NCBI GenBank assembly: GCA_013360215.1
Contig: JABWCP010000011.1
Coordinates: 25,164-89,163 of the forward strand
Length of the DNA: 64,000 bases
Direction: 5' to 3'
Origin: a bacterium
Lineage (GTDB): Bacteria; CLD3; SB21
Of the stretch, positions 1 through 9,526 are shown piece by piece. The notes below the pieces were generated by a model. It was not told the DNA's origin and ran no database searches. It was given only the letters and a program-made list of their open reading frames with translations. Every line of letters begins with the position of its first letter. Position 1 is the first letter of the stretch. Both the position numbers and the translations under genes were made by a program.

Positions 1-1
1 G

Positions 2-670
2 TTGATCATTCTGTTTGTATTGTTGTTTGATAAGCTGCCCAAAAAATGGACGAATCCGTTTCGTCACGGCTATGAAGTATTTTTGATGTTGCCTGTCTTG
101 GCGATTTCCATTTGGATCGGCTACATGGTCGGTTATTGGATTGAAACCAACATGCTTGGCGGTGATGTGCAAAACTGGCTTTATCAAACGCTCGGTATCC
201 GCTACGATCAACGTAATTCGATCATTATCGGCATAGCGATGGCGTTTGCGGTGATGCCGATTATTTTTACGATTACCGAAGATGCACTCTCCAGCGTACC
301 TAAACATTTGACCAGCGCTTCATTGGCATTGGGTGCGACGCGTTGGCAGACGGCGATCAAAGTGGTGTTACCCGCGGCCAGTGCGGCCATTTTTTCCGCC
401 GTGATGATCGGTTTTGGTCGTGCGGTCGGTGAAACGATGATCGTACTCATGGCGACCGGCAATACCCCCATTATGGACTGGAGCATTTTTAACGGGATGC
501 GTACGCTTTCCGCCAATATCGCCGTTGAAATCCCAGAAGCGCCTGAGGGTGGAACACTGTACCGCGTACTCTTTTTATCCGGTTTGTTGTTATTTGTGAT
601 CACGTTTGTGGTCAATACGCTGGCGGAAATAGTGCGTCAGCGTTTGCGAAAAAAATATGCATCCATGTAA
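2..670 (+). CDS. pstC: Phosphate ABC transporter permease PstC (5' truncated)
   Basis: Inner-membrane permease subunit of the high-affinity phosphate importer PstSCAB. The window opens inside the gene, so only the C-terminal 222 residues are visible and the true start lies upstream. Several hydrophobic spans are present, and the cytoplasmic coupling loop that contacts the ATPase is recognisable around residues 98-120 ([13 protein letters not shown], an EAA-type loop). The same loop recurs in the next gene. PstC, PstA and PstB follow in the usual order, which fixes the identity. The phosphate-binding protein PstS is not in the window and may lie upstream. Confidence 0.93.
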   Translation: MIILFVLLFDKLPKKWTNPFRHGYEVFLMLPVLAISIWIGYMVGYWIETNMLGGDVQNWLYQTLGIRYDQRNSIIIGIAMAFAVMPIIFTITEDALSSVPKHLTSASLALGATRWQTAIKVVLPAASAAIFSAVMIGFGRAVGETMIVLMATGNTPIMDWSIFNGMRTLSANIAVEIPEAPEGGTLYRVLFLSGLLLFVITFVVNTLAEIVRQRLRKKYASM

Positions 671-682
671 CGGAATAATGAC

Positions 683-2308
683 GTGAAAAATCTTTTTAAA
701 AGCGGCGATATTTTTTTGTGGTTCACCGGTGCCGTACTCGGTATGATCATGTTTCTCGTTGCGGGCTTGCTGCTCATCGTAAGCTTGCAAGGTGTGGGCG
801 TTTTTTGGCCGGGCAGTGTGGCGGAAGTCGAACTCAAAGATGGACGACGTTTTGCCGGCGAAATCATGCAGGAGGAAAATATCCCGCTGACCAATGTGCC
901 GGATGCATATAAAGAAGAAGTGCAAACGCGCATTCAAATCAAAACCGGTAATCGCGATATTTATGGGTTGGATTTCAAATGGCTAAACACATACGATATC
1001 GCGTCATTGCAGTATCCGGATGACTTCGTAATTATCGAACGGCGTGAATTCGGTAATTTCTACGGACGCGTGGCTTCGATTTCAGAAAACGGAACAATCA
1101 TCGCCAGCGGAGCACAGGCGACCGAAACGTTGGATCAGTTTCTCCGCAAAGCCTTGGACGTGCATGATGAACAACTGCACCTCGAAAAAGGGGAAGGCGG
1201 TCGCATCAACCGGGCGATCGAGGATACGCGACTTGAAATCAAACGTCTGAAATTTTATAAAGAAGATACGCCGGAATTATTGTCGTCGCTTGAGGCGGAG
1301 ATTCATCGTTTGCAAGAAGCGTATCAGGGCATTCAAAAACAATTGGAAACGTTGCATCTGAAAACGAGCGGCATGTATGTCAGCGTGATCACTACCGACG
1401 GTCAAACCCGCGATTTACCGGTGTCCAAAATCGTGCGTTTTTATCAACCCAATACGATGAATACGTTTGAGAAATCCGGTTTTTATATAAGCAAAATATT
1501 TGAGTATCTGACGGATGAACCGCGCGAGTCGAATACGGAAGGCGGCGTTTTCCCGGCTATATTCGGTACGGTGTTGATGGTGTTTTTGATGAATCTGGTC
1601 GTAGTTCCATTTGGCGTCGTGGCCGCGCTGTACCTGCGCGAATACGCGAAACAGGGAATCGCTGTACGATTGATTCGCATCGCGGTCAATAATCTTGCGG
1701 GCGTACCGTCGATCGTTTTCGGAATTTTCGGATTAGGTTTTTTTGTGTACTTCTGCGGCGGCACGATAGATCAACTTTTTTATCCGGATCGCCTTCCGAC
1801 GCCGACATGGGGCACCGGCGGTATTTTGTGGGCATCGCTGACACTTTCTTTATTGACGGTGCCGGTCGTGATCGTTGCAACGGAAGAAGCCCTGACTACC
1901 GTTCCTAAAGGCGTACGGGATGCGTCGCTGGCGCTGGGTGCGACAAAGTGGCAAACCACATGGCGCGTGGTCATACCGGCTTCTACACCGGGTATTTTGA
2001 CGGGTGTGATTTTGGCTATGGCGCGCGGTGCAGGCGAAGTGGCGCCGCTGATGATCACGGGTGTCGTTAAGCTGGCTCCCAATCTGCCGTTGGACGGATC
2101 GTTTCCCTTCTTTCATTTGGATCGCAAATTCATGCATCTCGGATTTCATATTTACGACGTGGGTTTCCAATCGCCCAATGTAGAAGCGGCCAAACCCATG
2201 GTGTTTATGACGGCGTTGCTTTTGATCACGATAGTGCTTTTGCTCAATCTGACGGCGATCATCGTGCGTGCGCGTTTACGAAAAAAATATCAAGGTTCGG
2301 CATTTTAA
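683..2308 (+). CDS. pstA: Phosphate ABC transporter permease PstA with large periplasmic insertion
   Basis: Second permease subunit of the phosphate importer. The start is a GTG at 683, because the ATG five bases earlier meets a stop after two codons. At 541 residues it is much longer than the roughly 300-residue E. coli PstA. A first membrane span at about residues 14-36 is followed by some 250 probably periplasmic residues, which include a charged heptad-like coiled-coil stretch at about 160-225. The canonical permease domain then fills about 285-541, with an EAA-type loop ([13 protein letters not shown]). Extended PstA proteins are known in other Gram-negatives. The stop overlaps the first ATG of pstB. 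Confidence 0.92.
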   Translation: MKNLFKSGDIFLWFTGAVLGMIMFLVAGLLLIVSLQGVGVFWPGSVAEVELKDGRRFAGEIMQEENIPLTNVPDAYKEEVQTRIQIKTGNRDIYGLDFKWLNTYDIASLQYPDDFVIIERREFGNFYGRVASISENGTIIASGAQATETLDQFLRKALDVHDEQLHLEKGEGGRINRAIEDTRLEIKRLKFYKEDTPELLSSLEAEIHRLQEAYQGIQKQLETLHLKTSGMYVSVITTDGQTRDLPVSKIVRFYQPNTMNTFEKSGFYISKIFEYLTDEPRESNTEGGVFPAIFGTVLMVFLMNLVVVPFGVVAALYLREYAKQGIAVRLIRIAVNNLAGVPSIVFGIFGLGFFVYFCGGTIDQLFYPDRLPTPTWGTGGILWASLTLSLLTVPVVIVATEEALTTVPKGVRDASLALGATKWQTTWRVVIPASTPGILTGVILAMARGAGEVAPLMITGVVKLAPNLPLDGSFPFFHLDRKFMHLGFHIYDVGFQSPNVEAAKPMVFMTALLLITIVLLLNLTAIIVRARLRKKYQGSAF

Positions 2309-2331
2309 TGTATATTCATAAAGAGAACACT

Positions 2332-3150
2332 ATGGACATTCGTATCAGTATGGACAATTCCGCGCCGGGTGAATCAACACCGGAGCAAGTTTCACATCGT
2401 GTGAAAATCGTTTCGCGCGATATCAATATGTATTACGGCGCACACCATGCGCTCAAAAACATTTCGGTGGATATTCATGCCAACGAAGTCACCGCGTTGA
2501 TCGGTCCGTCGGGTTGCGGTAAATCAACATACCTGCGCTTATTTAACCGGATGAACGATCTGATCGAAAACGTACGTATCGACGGTCAGATTCTCATGGA
2601 AGGGCAAAACATCTATGATAAAGATACGGACGTGGTGGAGCTTCGAAAAAAAGTCGGCATGATTTTTCAGAAGTCCAATCCGTTTCCTAAATCCATCTAT
2701 GAAAATGTGGCATACGGTCCGCGCGTCAATGGTGAAAATAACAAAACCAAATTAGACGGCATCGTCGAACGGTGTTTACGAAAGTCGGCCTTGTGGGACG
2801 AAGTAAAAGATCGTCTTCACGCTTCGGCGTACGGATTGTCCGGCGGTCAACAGCAACGTTTATGTATAGCCCGTGCGTTGGCCGTGGATCCCGAAGTCTT
2901 ATTGATGGATGAACCATGTTCCGCTCTGGATCCGATCGCCACACAAAAAATCGAAGATCTTATCGAAGAATTGAAGCGTGATTATACCATCGTCATCGTC
3001 ACGCACAATATGCAACAAGCGGCCCGCGTGTCGGATAAAACGGCATTTATGTGGATGGGCGAGTTGATCGAATTTAACGCCACTAAAAAAATATTTACCT
3101 CGCCGGAGAAAAAAATGACCGAAGATTATATCACGGGTCGCTTCGGATAG
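2332..3150 (+). CDS. pstB: Phosphate ABC transporter ATPase PstB
   Basis: ATP-binding subunit that energises phosphate import on the cytoplasmic face. Walker A (GPSGCGKST), a Q-loop ([12 protein letters not shown]), the ABC signature (LSGGQQQR), Walker B (LLMDEP) and the switch histidine (IVTHNM) are all present. The phrase [17 protein letters not shown] is typical of PstB. I chose the ATG at 2332 because AAAGAGAA lies just upstream. An in-frame ATG at 2308 overlaps the pstA stop and would add eight residues. Confidence 0.95.
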   Translation: MDIRISMDNSAPGESTPEQVSHRVKIVSRDINMYYGAHHALKNISVDIHANEVTALIGPSGCGKSTYLRLFNRMNDLIENVRIDGQILMEGQNIYDKDTDVVELRKKVGMIFQKSNPFPKSIYENVAYGPRVNGENNKTKLDGIVERCLRKSALWDEVKDRLHASAYGLSGGQQQRLCIARALAVDPEVLLMDEPCSALDPIATQKIEDLIEELKRDYTIVIVTHNMQQAARVSDKTAFMWMGELIEFNATKKIFTSPEKKMTEDYITGRFG

Positions 3151-3201
3151 AAAGACATAAACCTAACCATGAAAAGTTTTGAGAATAAAGGATTATAATA
3201 C

Positions 3202-3873
3202 ATGAAAGCTCAGTTTACGGAACAGCTCGGCCAACTTGAAAAACTTGTTATCGAAATGGGCAGCGTCGTTGAATCGCAGGTCAATAACGTCGTGACCGCG
3301 CTGCTGACGCACAATTCGGAATTAGCCCAGACCGTGATCAAACAGGACGAAACAGTCGATGCGTTGGAAATGCAAATTGACGAAGCCGTGCTTAATCTGC
3401 TTGCTTTGCATCAGCCTGTAGCGATGGATTTACGCGACATCATCGGTATTTCTAAGATCAACGGTGATCTTGAACGTATCGGCGATCATGCGCTCAATAT
3501 CGCGCAGTCCGTGCTGGTGATCAATGAACGCAATTACCGCGGCATCCACGCACAGATATCCAAAATGGCCGATATTACGCGGGAAATGCTCAAAGATGCG
3601 ATTGACAGTTTTATTCACAAAGACGCCGATCAGGCTATCGCGGTATGCCGACGTGATGATACGATTGACGATATCAATAAGTTCATGTTTGCGGATGTAT
3701 TGGCCGGAATGATCAAAGACCCGCAGAGTATTCCGATTTCGATGGAGATCATTCGCATCAGTAAAAATTTCGAACGCATGGCTGATCTTTGTACCAATAT
3801 TGCCGAGGACGTTGTGTTTATTCGTAATGCGAAGTCTATCAAACATCAGAAAGAACTACTACAACCAAAGTAA
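3202..3873 (+). CDS. phoU: Phosphate signalling protein PhoU
   Basis: Negative regulator linking the Pst transporter to the PhoR kinase. The 223-residue protein is all-helical and has the two PhoU repeats, each with an acidic metal-binding E/D motif (for example DLRDIIGISKINGDLERIGDHALNIA in the first half and ISKNFERMADLCTNIAEDVVF in the second), shown here only as family recognition. It sits 51 bases after pstB and 5 bases before the response regulator, giving a complete pst-phoU-phoBR-like unit. Confidence 0.95.
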   Translation: MKAQFTEQLGQLEKLVIEMGSVVESQVNNVVTALLTHNSELAQTVIKQDETVDALEMQIDEAVLNLLALHQPVAMDLRDIIGISKINGDLERIGDHALNIAQSVLVINERNYRGIHAQISKMADITREMLKDAIDSFIHKDADQAIAVCRRDDTIDDINKFMFADVLAGMIKDPQSIPISMEIIRISKNFERMADLCTNIAEDVVFIRNAKSIKHQKELLQPK

Positions 3874-3878
3874 AGCGT

Positions 3879-4586
3879 ATGTCTAAAAAACCAAAAACCA
3901 TCCTGTGCGTTGACGACGAACACGATATCCTGGATATTCTAACGTACAATCTCAAAAAAGAAGGATACCAGGTATATACCGCGGACAATGGCGATAAAGC
4001 GATCACCATGGCGGAGAAAATTCGACCCGATATGGTTTTACTGGACATCATGATGCCGGGCAAAGACGGATTGGAAGTGTGTAAAGCGCTGAGAGCGAAT
4101 CCGCACCTTAAAGATGCGCACGTTATTTTTCTGACCGCCAAAGCCGATGAAGTGGATGAAATCATCGGGCTTGAATTTGGTGCCGATGACTATGTAACCA
4201 AACCATTCAGCCCTCGCAAAATCGTAGCCCGCGTGAAAGCGCTGTTTCGCCGTGTCGAAGTCCAAAAAGAACTTACGGACGACAAAAAAAGCATCATTAA
4301 AATCGGCGGTATCGAAATCAACCGGATCAACTATACCGTACAAGTGGACGGCCAGGAAGTAAAATTTCTCCACAAAGAATTTGAATTGTTGTATTTTCTG
4401 ATGAATCGGCCCAATATGGTGTTTTCCAGAAACAATCTTCTTTATCATGTGTGGGGCGAAGATGCATTTTTTGTGGATCGCACCGTGGATGTCCATATAA
4501 CAAAAATTAGAAAAAAATTAGGCCCGTACGGCGATTGGATCGAAACCATTCGCGGTGTGGGTTATAAATTCATACAAAACGCCTGA
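3879..4586 (+). CDS. PhoB-like response regulator (OmpR family)
   Basis: Two-domain transcription factor. The receiver domain covers about residues 6-122, with the acidic pair DD near residue 12, phospho-acceptor Asp56 (LLDIMMPG) and the conserved Lys in TKPF. A C-terminal winged-helix DNA-binding domain follows at about 135-235 (LLYHVWGEDAFFVDRTVDVHI). The neighbours (pst genes, phoU and a PhoR-like kinase) suggest that it controls the phosphate regulon. Family members are hard to separate by sequence alone, so the phosphate role rests on context. Confidence 0.9.
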   Translation: MSKKPKTILCVDDEHDILDILTYNLKKEGYQVYTADNGDKAITMAEKIRPDMVLLDIMMPGKDGLEVCKALRANPHLKDAHVIFLTAKADEVDEIIGLEFGADDYVTKPFSPRKIVARVKALFRRVEVQKELTDDKKSIIKIGGIEINRINYTVQVDGQEVKFLHKEFELLYFLMNRPNMVFSRNNLLYHVWGEDAFFVDRTVDVHITKIRKKLGPYGDWIETIRGVGYKFIQNA

Positions 4587-4588
4587 TC

Positions 4589-5992
4589 ATGAAAAAAATC
4601 AGTTCGCAGATTTCATATGCGACGATCGCACTTTTCCTGGTAGGAATCGTAGCCCTTCTTTTCGTTGTAGATAATCTTCTTCGCAAAAATCTCCAACACG
4701 AACTGATCGAAAACCTTAAAGTTCATTGCTTACTGATTGATGAACTATTGCCGGTACAGCCGGATTCGCTGGAGCGGGAAATCCCTATGTATTCGCGTAT
4801 GGCCGGCGTGCGTATCACCGTGATGGATATCCAGGGTCGTGTATGGGCTGATTTTGACGGTACGCGTTTTACACGCACCATCGAAAATCACATCATGCGT
4901 CCCGAGATACAAATGGCGCTGAGCGATGTGGCGGGATTCGGTTATGCGATACGGCATTCCGGTACCGTGGATCAGGATTTGGTTTATACGGTGTATAAGT
5001 CGCCTAAACAGCGTTTTGTGCGCGTCGCTCAAAATCAATCGTTCATTGACGGCATTACATCACAAGTCCGATTTACGTTTTATTTGGCGTCCGTATTGGT
5101 CGTCGGATTGATGCTGTTTCTTACCGTTCGTATAGCCAAACGCATCACGCGTCCTTTGACTGAGATCATACAGGCTTCGTCGGAAATCAAATCCGGAAAT
5201 TATGATAAAGAGATCATTGTCCGTGAAGACAATGAACTCGGCGAATTGGGTCGTACACTCAATGCCATGTCGGCCAAATTGAAAGACGATATCAAACAGC
5301 TCAATAAAGTACAGGAAATCAGAAAAGATTTTGTGGCCAATGCTTCGCATGAATTGCGCACTCCGATCAGTTCGGTACGCGGGTATATCGAAACATTGCT
5401 GGACGGTGCGTATCATGACGAAGAAGTGAGCAAAAAATTTCTTGAACGCGCGCATTCTAATATTTTGCGTCTTGAAAATATCGTCAATGATATGCTGGAC
5501 CTTTCCCGTTTGGAGTCCCGCGATCAATCGCTGAGTCTGCGCTATTTTAATGTCGAACAAAGTCTGCGTAATATTGTTGCTGATTTTGAAGAGGTGGCAC
5601 GGCGTAAAAATCTGGATTTGGCATGTACGGTCAATTTGCCCTCGGATTTCAAATTTATCGCGGACCCGTATCAGTTTGATAAGGCCGTATTGAATCTCGT
5701 AGAAAACGCCGTCAAATATACGGAAAAAGGGCGCGTGGATGTGCGCGCAAAGTTTGAGAATAAGAAACTAGTGGTCGAAGTTGAGGATACCGGCAACGGT
5801 ATCAAACAAGAAGATACGGAGCGTATTTTCGAACGTTTTTATCGTGTGGACCGTGGTCGTTCACGGGAACAAGGCGGGAGCGGTCTGGGGCTTGCTATTG
5901 TCAAACATGTTATGGAAATTCATAAGGGAACTGTACGTCTCGAAAGTGAAGTCGGGAAAGGTTCCCGCTTTATTCTCACTTTTCCTGTGTGA
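4589..5992 (+). CDS. PhoR-like sensor histidine kinase
   Basis: Membrane sensor kinase, partner of the preceding regulator (2-base gap). It has a membrane span at about residues 9-30, a periplasmic sensing region to about 160, a second span at about 161-183, a HAMP linker (KRITRPLTEI), a HisKA domain with phospho-accepting His254 (NASHELRTP) and an ATPase domain with N (NLVENAVKYT), G1 (DTGNGI) and G2 (GGSGLGLAI) boxes. A periplasmic sensor region is common in Gram-negative PhoR relatives outside Proteobacteria. The phosphate role is inferred from the operon. Confidence 0.9.
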   Translation: MKKISSQISYATIALFLVGIVALLFVVDNLLRKNLQHELIENLKVHCLLIDELLPVQPDSLEREIPMYSRMAGVRITVMDIQGRVWADFDGTRFTRTIENHIMRPEIQMALSDVAGFGYAIRHSGTVDQDLVYTVYKSPKQRFVRVAQNQSFIDGITSQVRFTFYLASVLVVGLMLFLTVRIAKRITRPLTEIIQASSEIKSGNYDKEIIVREDNELGELGRTLNAMSAKLKDDIKQLNKVQEIRKDFVANASHELRTPISSVRGYIETLLDGAYHDEEVSKKFLERAHSNILRLENIVNDMLDLSRLESRDQSLSLRYFNVEQSLRNIVADFEEVARRKNLDLACTVNLPSDFKFIADPYQFDKAVLNLVENAVKYTEKGRVDVRAKFENKKLVVEVEDTGNGIKQEDTERIFERFYRVDRGRSREQGGSGLGLAIVKHVMEIHKGTVRLESEVGKGSRFILTFPV

Positions 5993-5997
5993 GTCGT

Positions 5998-6519
5998 ATG
6001 AAATCAATACAATTACTCTCGCAGCTTGAGCTTACCTGCATCAAACCCGATGACCATCAAAAACGATTTCAGATCATGGATGGAGCCGACGTGGTCGGTG
6101 AGCTGAGCTATGCCAAATCGGCGGGCACACTTGCCCGCGCCGAGTCCGGCGATGCGATTTGGACGTTCAAACGATGCGGTCTTTGGAAGCCGTACATCTC
6201 AATCCGTAAAGAGGGCACGCACACCAATCTGGCGCGCATCGTTCTCGGTTGGCACAATGTGCTGATGTCGGAGCCGCCACTCCGGCGCGTACATTTTCGC
6301 AATTCGAGCTTTTGGCACAACGAATGGTCGTGGGTGACCGATGAAGATGAAACGATCATGAAATTCAAACCGACGCATGATCATCATATGCGCGGGAAAA
6401 TTGTGATTCATGAAAAATTTCGTCAGGACGGATGGCTCATGATGATGGCATTGCTGGGCTGGTATATGCTGGTTTCGCTTGAAGATGAAGCCGGCGATAC
6501 GATGGTCGTGATGTCCTGA
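5998..6519 (+). CDS. Unknown protein at the end of the pho operon
   Basis: A 173-residue protein that I do not recognise. It has no signal peptide. The sequence alternates short hydrophobic and charged stretches, is rich in Trp and His, and ends in a hydrophobic stretch (GWLMMMALLGWYMLVSL) that could be a membrane anchor or a buried strand or helix. The alternating strand pattern is loosely reminiscent of tubby/LURP-one-like beta barrels, but that is a guess. It starts 5 bases after the kinase stop (a GTG at 5989 is the alternative) and ends convergently 1 base from ftsE, so it is probably co-transcribed with the phosphate genes. Confidence 0.7.
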   Translation: MKSIQLLSQLELTCIKPDDHQKRFQIMDGADVVGELSYAKSAGTLARAESGDAIWTFKRCGLWKPYISIRKEGTHTNLARIVLGWHNVLMSEPPLRRVHFRNSSFWHNEWSWVTDEDETIMKFKPTHDHHMRGKIVIHEKFRQDGWLMMMALLGWYMLVSLEDEAGDTMVVMS

Positions 6520-6520
6520 T

Positions 6521-7180
6521 TCAGTTGGGTGCGTCGGTGATTTTGCCGCCTTCGACACGGATAATGCGTTTGGGAAGCGCCTTCACGATGTTATAATCGT
6601 GGGTGGCCATAACGATGGCTGTGCCTTCCGCGTTTATTTTGGTCAGCAGCTGCATGATCTCCATCGAAGTATCCGGATCAAGATTACCGGTCGGTTCGTC
6701 AGCGAGGATCACCATCGGTTCGTTGACAAGTGCGCGTGCGATGACGACGCGCTGTTGTTCGCCGCCGGATAATTCGTACGGCATGCTGTTCTTTTTGGTG
6801 GAAAGCCCTACTTGGGCCAGTGCACGCATCACTTTTTTCGGAATTTCGCTTTTGGGCGTCTCCGTGACGAGCAACGTAAACGCTATATTATCGTAAACCG
6901 AACGATCCCGTAATAACCGAAAATCCTGAAATACAATACCCAGCTGTCGGCGCAGGTAAGGGATTTCCTTTTTTTTGACATTCGATGATTCAAATTCACC
7001 GATGCGCACCTGACCTTCTTCAGGTATGATATCCATATATAATAATTTAAGCAGTGTGCTTTTGCCGGCACCGCTAGGTCCCAACAAATATACGAACTCA
7101 CCCGGAGCGATGCGTAGCGAAGCGTTTTCCAAGCTGGTGCGATTGCGATAACGTACGGTTACGTTTGAAAGTTCGATCAT
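6521..7180 (-). CDS. ftsE: Cell-division ABC ATPase FtsE
   Basis: ATPase of the FtsEX complex, which couples septal ring assembly to peptidoglycan hydrolase activation. The 219-residue protein is a single ABC domain with Walker A (GPSGAGKST), the signature LSGGEQQR, Walker B (VILADEP) followed by TGNLDP, and the switch His in MATHDY. The TGNLDP extension and the domain length match FtsE/LolD-type ATPases. FtsE is preferred over LolD because it begins [11 protein letters not shown] and follows a SPOR-domain gene. The membrane partner FtsX is not adjacent: the next gene downstream is convergent. Confidence 0.85.
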   Translation of the reverse strand: MIELSNVTVRYRNRTSLENASLRIAPGEFVYLLGPSGAGKSTLLKLLYMDIIPEEGQVRIGEFESSNVKKKEIPYLRRQLGIVFQDFRLLRDRSVYDNIAFTLLVTETPKSEIPKKVMRALAQVGLSTKKNSMPYELSGGEQQRVVIARALVNEPMVILADEPTGNLDPDTSMEIMQLLTKINAEGTAIVMATHDYNIVKALPKRIIRVEGGKITDAPN

Positions 7181-7183
7181 CGG

Positions 7184-7909
7184 TTACTCCGCGTCTTTTA
7201 CGACAAACGCTTTGGGAAACGTTTTTTTCAATTCATCGGCTTTCGCGCGGTCCTCAAACCCGCCGATCCATACCTTGTACATACCGTCGGTATGGGAAAT
7301 TTTAGAGCGTACTGATTGTTTGGATTCGGCTTCCGTTTTTGCTTTTTGCGCTGCCGCTTCAGTAGAAAAAGATCCGATTTGAAGCCAGAAAAGTTCTTTA
7401 CCGGAAATCTTCGGCGTAGCCATATCTTTCATTTCATGGATCCACGCATCGGGATAACCGTTTTGTATTAGTTTCTGTTTGGCGGCATCGGCTTCTTCCC
7501 GTGTCATAAAATCGCCGACCCAGACGCGCCACTTGCCGTCGGTTTTGTCATCCAAAACATACACGGCTTTTTTCCATGTGGTATCGGCGGAGAGCGATGT
7601 ATAATTTTTCTGTGCGTTGGAGGGACTGCCTGCAAACACCTGTACGCGGAAACGCGCCTGGATCGTGGGCTCGTAAGTTTTATAAGTGATCGAATCGGGC
7701 GCAGGCGTCATCGGGCTTACCGTATCCGGGGGAGTGATCATATCATTGGGTAGTTTTTCATCGGCCAAAAAATCTAATTTTTCTGATTTATTTTTTTCCG
7801 ACGTCTCAAGCGCTTTGGCAAAGTCGGCATCGGATTTAGCCGCAGGCTGCGTGGTTTTACAAGAAACTACCGTAAGCACAGCCGCAATGGTCACAATCAT
7901 CAAACGCAT
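7184..7909 (-). CDS. Lipoprotein with two SPOR domains
   Basis: A 241-residue outer-envelope lipoprotein. The N-terminus has a lipobox ending at Cys17 (LTVVSC), then a low-complexity linker, and two SPOR-like repeats at about residues 86-158 (beginning RFRVQVFAG) and 168-238 (beginning FWLQIGSF). SPOR domains bind denuded glycan strands at the septum, so a division or peptidoglycan-remodelling role is likely. The gene lies 3 bases upstream of ftsE in the same orientation, which supports that reading. Confidence 0.88.
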   Translation of the reverse strand: MRLMIVTIAAVLTVVSCKTTQPAAKSDADFAKALETSEKNKSEKLDFLADEKLPNDMITPPDTVSPMTPAPDSITYKTYEPTIQARFRVQVFAGSPSNAQKNYTSLSADTTWKKAVYVLDDKTDGKWRVWVGDFMTREEADAAKQKLIQNGYPDAWIHEMKDMATPKISGKELFWLQIGSFSTEAAAQKAKTEAESKQSVRSKISHTDGMYKVWIGGFEDRAKADELKKTFPKAFVVKDAE

Positions 7910-7930
7910 ACATTTTCTCCGATAGGTGTA

Positions 7931-8242
7931 TTAAAACAAATTACTTTTTTCGCGCAAATAGCTGTATGAATATATACCCGTATCATGTCCGTCCGACCAG
8001 GTAAAACGCAGAGCATAGCGCCCGACTTCCTGCACGTCCGACATCGTAATATCCGCAAATTGCTCCGGATACAGTGGGTTGGCTTCTCCGCCGTGTTTGG
8101 TCGTGTCACAATTGGCGCAGGGGCATGCTGCGCGCAGATAGGCGTACGGTAACTCGCTGAGTTTTCCGTCGGCCCATTGGATCGTGACTAATTTTTTACC
8201 GCGGTCTATCGTGACGTCCGTAGCGGTTTCGTGATTCAGCAT
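7931..8242 (-). CDS. DUF971 / gamma-butyrobetaine-hydroxylase N-terminal-like protein
   Basis: A 103-residue stand-alone protein matching the DUF971 (GBBH-like N-terminal) fold. It has a strand-rich start with IQWADGKLSELPY, a cysteine cluster (CPCANC) that could bind metal, and the closing GRYALRFTWSDGHDTGIYSY. Stand-alone versions occur widely next to MRP/ApbC or unrelated genes and have no settled function. The start overlaps the hydrolase stop by 7 bases, so translation is probably coupled. Confidence 0.88.
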   Translation of the reverse strand: MLNHETATDVTIDRGKKLVTIQWADGKLSELPYAYLRAACPCANCDTTKHGGEANPLYPEQFADITMSDVQEVGRYALRFTWSDGHDTGIYSYSYLREKSNLF

Positions 8243-9000
8243 AATGATTTCAAAAAATTTATGGTTTCGTTTTGTACTATCGTTTTATCAAAATCCAACG
8301 TGGCTAAATGATACGTGTTTTCGAGAACAACTTTTTTCTTTTGGGTCGAAGCGACGCGGCGATAAATCATGTCCTGGTTGCGAAAATCAAACGTATGATC
8401 TTCACGTCCGTGTATCGTAAGCAACGGGCAAGCTACATTGCCGATCTCGGCCCGCAGCGATTTCAACAGTTTGAGCAACTCATGAATACTGGCATACGGC
8501 ATGCGTGTGTAATGCACTTCCGTTTGTTTGACGCGTTCATCTTTGACATCCGGCCCGTACAATTTTGGTTTGTGTTTTATGAAATGTTTGACTAACGGCA
8601 CCAACCCAATGCCGGTATTATAGATTTTTAATCCCGATGCGATGGTAACTACACCGTCTACAGCACGGTTTCGCGCCGCGAGCAATAAAGCGAGGCATCC
8701 GCCCATAGATTGTCCGGCGATAAAAACTTTGTTGTAATTTTTTTTCATTTCTAAAAAAGCAATATTAACCGCTTCATACCATTCCGACCAATAACGTGTA
8801 GCGAGGTCGTCGGGTGTAGTACCGTGTCCCGGAAGCAGTATGCCGCGTGCATCCATGCCGTTTTCATAAATTCTCTTTCCGAGTTCGCGCATCGAGTGGC
8901 AACTGGAAGTGAAACCGTGGACTAATAGTACGGCGTTACGTGCCGGGGTTTCCGAAGTGTAAAAGAACGGTTCGGCGCCGGGCATGAGCTCCGGGGTCAT
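8236..9000 (-). CDS. Alpha/beta hydrolase, carboxylesterase / monoacylglycerol lipase type
   Basis: Serine hydrolase of about 254 residues resembling Est30/monoglyceride lipases. It shows the oxyanion-hole HGF (residues 28-30), the nucleophile elbow GQSMGG with Ser98, an acid in HGREDHTFD and the catalytic His in NTYHLATLDFD. I start it at the ATG at 9000, one base after the Hpt stop. A longer frame opening at 9111 would run through the end of the Hpt gene and has no recognisable extra domain. The substrate is probably a short acyl ester or monoglyceride (family inference). Confidence 0.88.
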   Translation of the reverse strand: MTPELMPGAEPFFYTSETPARNAVLLVHGFTSSCHSMRELGKRIYENGMDARGILLPGHGTTPDDLATRYWSEWYEAVNIAFLEMKKNYNKVFIAGQSMGGCLALLLAARNRAVDGVVTIASGLKIYNTGIGLVPLVKHFIKHKPKLYGPDVKDERVKQTEVHYTRMPYASIHELLKLLKSLRAEIGNVACPLLTIHGREDHTFDFRNQDMIYRRVASTQKKKVVLENTYHLATLDFDKTIVQNETINFLKSLC

Positions 9001-9001
9001 A

Positions 9002-9394
9002 TCACTTAAACGCCGCGAGGCGCTGCATAATACCGCTGATATCAAAGCCGTCAGTAGTGCCTTCATTGGCCAATTTATCAATGAGTTGCGCCATACCAAG
9101 GACGGCAACATTCACGTTTTCGATCATATCGGGCGTCAGGAGTGGTTTCCCGTCTTTGACGACTTTGAATCCGTCTTCCAGCGCACGCCCGATCTCTTCG
9201 ATAGGGGTCAGACCGAGCATACGTGCTGCGCCTTTCATGCTGTGGGAAGTGCGGTGAAGCTGCTCAATCGCTGCAGGATTGGAAGGGTTCGCAGCAATTT
9301 CTTTCATCTTATCGTTAAGTATCTGAAGATTTTCGGCGCTCTCGGCTTTGAAAACGGCCATAATCTCCATCATTTCTTCTTTGGAAAATTCCAT
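9002..9394 (-). CDS. Stand-alone Hpt (histidine phosphotransfer) protein
   Basis: A 130-residue helical protein with the Hpt signature HRTSHSMKGAARMLG; His51 is the predicted phospho-acceptor. Hpt proteins relay phosphate between receivers in multi-step phosphorelays. No CheA or hybrid kinase is adjacent, so the partners must be encoded elsewhere. Two lone receivers at 14.8-15.9 kb and a receiver-kinase hybrid at 39-40 kb are candidates in this window. The start at 9394 is supported by GAGGTGTGT upstream. The gene is divergent from the pyrophosphatase at 9527. Confidence 0.88.
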   Translation of the reverse strand: MEFSKEEMMEIMAVFKAESAENLQILNDKMKEIAANPSNPAAIEQLHRTSHSMKGAARMLGLTPIEEIGRALEDGFKVVKDGKPLLTPDMIENVNVAVLGMAQLIDKLANEGTTDGFDISGIMQRLAAFK

Positions 9395-9526
9395 ACACAC
9401 CTCGGAATGTTTCAGGTCGGTGAATGTAGGCGATTTCTCTAAAAACTTCAATTTGTTTTCCGCACGAATAATTCCTTTAGCCTTTGCTCTTTTTTTATGA
9501 CATTGGTGAATACAACGGAGCACACG

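Noticed and set aside
9001..9111. N-terminal extension of the alpha/beta hydrolase
   Set aside because: It would overlap the Hpt gene by 110 bases. The conserved fold begins after the ATG at 9000, which directly follows the Hpt stop.
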